In this document: piece after piece, positions 35,592 through 37,087 of the stretch
How positions within the stretch are numbered: the first letter of the stretch is position 1
Layout: each line of letters starts with the position of its first letter
Assembly: GCA_903904605.1 (NCBI GenBank)
Contig: CAIVDC010000004.1
Span: 1-37,087 of the forward strand
Length of the DNA stretch: 37,087 bases
DNA from: an uncultured Sterolibacterium sp.
GTDB taxonomy: Bacteria > Pseudomonadota > Gammaproteobacteria > Burkholderiales > Rhodocyclaceae
Direction: 5' to 3'
Program-made: the position numbers and the translations under genes
The notes under the pieces: generated by a model
Databases searched by the model: none
Told to the model about the DNA's origin: nothing
What the model saw: the letters and a program-made list of their open reading frames with translations, nothing else

Positions 35592-36083
35592 ATGGCGGCC
35601 CGCCCCCGCCTCACCCTGATTGCCGCCGTAGCGCAGAACGGCGTCATCGGCGACCACAACGCGATGCCCTGGCGGCTGCCGGAGGATCTGCAGCGATTCA
35701 AGGCGCGCACTCTCGGTCATCCCGTGATCATGGGACGCAAAACTTTTGCGTCGCTGGGACGACCGCTGCCAGGGCGCAGCAACATCGTCATCACGCGCGA
35801 CCGGAGCTTCCAGGCCGCCGGCTGCATCGTCGTCGACTCGCTCGCTGCGGCGCTCGACGCCTGCGCCGGCGCGGAGCAAGCCTTCGTCATCGGCGGCGCC
35901 GAGATCTACGCCCTGGCGCTGCCGGTGGCAGAGCAACTGGAGATCACCGAGATCCGGCGCGATTTCCAGGGGGACACGCGCTTTCCTGCGCTCGACTCGA
36001 CCGTCTGGCAAGAGGTTGGGCGCGAATCGCATGTCGGCGCGAACGGGTTGTCCTACGACTTCGTCACCTATCGTCATACATAA
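35592..36083 (+). CDS. folA: Dihydrofolate reductase
   Basis: FolA reduces dihydrofolate, produced by ThyA, to tetrahydrofolate. The 163-residue protein has the DHFR signatures 'LIAAVAQNGVIGDHNAMPWR', then 'LPEDLQRFK' with the substrate-binding acidic residue, 'VIMGRKTFASLGRPLPGRSN' and 'AFVIGGAEIYALALP'. The ATG comes immediately after the chemoreceptor stop (TAGATG) with no independent Shine-Dalgarno evident, so translation is probably coupled to the chemoreceptor gene. That is an unusual neighbour for an essential folate enzyme. Confidence 0.96.
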   Translation: MAARPRLTLIAAVAQNGVIGDHNAMPWRLPEDLQRFKARTLGHPVIMGRKTFASLGRPLPGRSNIVITRDRSFQAAGCIVVDSLAAALDACAGAEQAFVIGGAEIYALALPVAEQLEITEIRRDFQGDTRFPALDSTVWQEVGRESHVGANGLSYDFVTYRHT

Positions 36084-36095
36084 GAGGAGGTCCGC

Positions 36096-36668
36096 ATGTC
36101 AGAAGGAGGCTTTCACGTGCATGGTCCGCACGACCATGCCGTCGAGCACGGCGCACAGAGCGGCGACAGCCTGGCCTCGCGCGTGGCCGTGGTCACGGCG
36201 ATCCTGGCCACGGTCGGCGCCGTTGTCGGCTACCAGGGGGGCGCGACCCAAAATGAAGCCATGCTGCTCAAGAATGAGGCGGTGCTGAAGAAGACCGAGG
36301 CCGCCAACCAATGGACCTACTACCAGGCCAAGAGCAACAAGCAGAACCTTGCCGAACTGGCCCTGGCTATTGCCCCCGCGGCCAAGCACGAGTTCTATCA
36401 GCAGGAAGTCGAGCGCTACAAGAAGGAAAAAGCCGAGATCAAGGTATTGGCCGACAAACTGGAGGCGGCATCAAGCCGCGCCAACGAATCCTCCGAGGCG
36501 ACGATGCATCCTCATCATCGGCTGGCCCAGGCGCTGACCATGATCCAGGTAGCCATCTCGCTCGCCTCGATCACCGTGCTGACGAGAAAGAGATGGCTGT
36601 TCGCGGGCGCGCTCGGCACCGCCGCGGCGGGCGGCGCGATGTGGATATCCACTTTCTTCATCCACTAG
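36096..36668 (+). CDS. DUF4337 family membrane protein
   Basis: This is a 190-residue protein of the DUF4337 family, function unknown. It has a short His-rich N-terminus ('FHVHGPHDHAVEHG', residues 6-19) and a first transmembrane helix at about 29-46 ('RVAVVTAILATVGAVVGY'). A long charged helical region follows (50-135, with 'NQWTYYQAKSNKQNLAELAL'), then two more hydrophobic segments near 145-163 and 168-188. A strong Shine-Dalgarno (AGGAGGT) precedes the ATG at 36096, 12 bases after folA. The stop overlaps that of the convergent decarboxylase gene by two bases. The histidines could bind metal, but no role is established. Confidence 0.82.
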   Translation: MSEGGFHVHGPHDHAVEHGAQSGDSLASRVAVVTAILATVGAVVGYQGGATQNEAMLLKNEAVLKKTEAANQWTYYQAKSNKQNLAELALAIAPAAKHEFYQQEVERYKKEKAEIKVLADKLEAASSRANESSEATMHPHHRLAQALTMIQVAISLASITVLTRKRWLFAGALGTAAAGGAMWISTFFIH

Positions 36669-37087
36669 GCAGATTTCACGCAATCCACGTAGTACCGGGT
36701 TCTGCCATTCTCCCCGCCTTTCACCAGACCGTGAATATCGGTCTCGAAGCCGGGGAATTGTTCGTTGAATTCGCGCGCGAATTTCAGGTAGCGGACGATG
36801 GTGCCATTGAAGATTTCCCCGGGAATCAATAGCGGGATGCCCGGCGGGTAGGGCGTCAGCAGCACGCTGGTGATGCGCCCTTCGAGTTCGTCGATCGGAA
36901 CCCGGTCGATTTGCCGGTGCGCCATCCTGGCGAAGGCGTCGGCCGGCTTCATCGCCGGCTCCATGATCGACAGGTACATTTCGGTGGTCAGCCTGGCCAC
37001 GTCGTTGCTCTTGTAGATGCCGTGGATCTGTTCGCACAGGTCGCGCAGGCCGATCTTCTCGTAGCGCGGATGCTTGGCGACGAATTC
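36665..37087 (-). CDS. Orn/Lys/Arg decarboxylase, C-terminal part (5' end outside the window)
   Basis: These are the last 140 residues of a PLP-dependent amino-acid decarboxylase of the large fold-III-like family (biodegradative arginine/lysine/ornithine decarboxylases). The frame is open through the window edge at 37087; the first codons read 'EFVAKHPRYEKIGLRDLCEQ'. The conserved C-terminal domain segments are 'IYKSNDVARLTTEMYLSI', 'IDELEGRITSVLLTPYPPGI' and 'PLLIPGEIFNGTIVRYL', ending 'FETDIHGLVK' and a short tail. The PLP-binding lysine and active site are outside the window, so the substrate cannot be assigned. Such enzymes consume protons and may aid acid tolerance or polyamine synthesis. 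Confidence 0.9.
   Translation of the reverse strand, partial: EFVAKHPRYEKIGLRDLCEQIHGIYKSNDVARLTTEMYLSIMEPAMKPADAFARMAHRQIDRVPIDELEGRITSVLLTPYPPGIPLLIPGEIFNGTIVRYLKFAREFNEQFPGFETDIHGLVKGGENGRTRYYVDCVKSA

Noticed and set aside
34407..36077. A 556-codon minus-strand open frame
   Set aside because: It is antisense to both the chemoreceptor and folA, low-complexity, and without recognisable domains.

Overview
The window is a GC-rich (roughly 60-65% by eye), densely packed stretch of a bacterial chromosome, almost all of it recognisable housekeeping genes. Gene content and order point to a Betaproteobacterium, most likely near the Rhodocyclales / Sterolibacteriaceae. The clues are argB-HAD-slmA, a rhodanese-grxC-secB-gpsA directon divergent from gpmA-envC-ctpA-moeB, glyA-nrdR-ribD, pmbA divergent from yjgA, a Pseudomonas-type HemB and a cytochrome c4. 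The assignment rests on gene neighbourhood and protein resemblance, not on a phylogeny. I see no tRNA, rRNA, CRISPR array, insertion sequence, integrase or phage gene, and no gene-free stretch longer than about 250 bases.

Layout. 1-2221: the 3' part of aspS, then a secreted RNase Sa/barnase-like ribonuclease with its barstar inhibitor, then nudB. 2356-4494: argB, a HAD pyrimidine nucleotidase and slmA. 4603-6385 (minus strand): hemB and engB, with a candidate plus-strand small RNA between them. 6473-10247: cytochrome c4, then an ECF sigma factor, its membrane anti-sigma factor and msrP-msrQ, which repair oxidised periplasmic methionines. 10244-12058 (minus): bioB-bioC. 12112-13323: comF and trmL. 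13324-16398 (minus): an ArsR-type regulator heading rhodanese, grxC, secB, an SH3 protein and gpsA. 16518-20638: gpmA, envC, ctpA and a MoeB/ThiF enzyme. 20577-23475 (minus): glyA, nrdR, ribD. 23654-27097: a TRAP transporter whose two permease genes face the gene for their binding protein across a bidirectional terminator. 27232-29736: pmbA, divergent yjgA (darP), then mogA. 29741-32756 (minus): a leucyl aminopeptidase and an uncharacterised protein with PilZ-like motifs. 32814-36083: thyA, a chemoreceptor and folA. 36096-37087: a DUF4337 membrane protein and the 3' end of an Orn/Lys/Arg decarboxylase gene.

How the genes work together. ThyA and FolA form the dTMP/folate cycle with GlyA, which supplies methylene-tetrahydrofolate, and NudB acts early in folate synthesis. 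MogA, probably the MoeB-like enzyme, and the Mo enzyme MsrP link to molybdenum cofactor. HemB feeds haem to cytochrome c4 and MsrQ. BioB and BioC belong to biotin synthesis.

Most worth following up: the ECF/anti-sigma/MsrPQ unit; the ArsR regulator with a BigR/SqrR-like cysteine pair; the structured small-RNA candidate with anti-Shine-Dalgarno-like loops at 5698-5787; the RNase/barstar pair; the PilZ-like protein; and the chemoreceptor with a structured leader between thyA and folA. I did not find a clearly new multi-gene system. These are local oddities set in conserved neighbourhoods.
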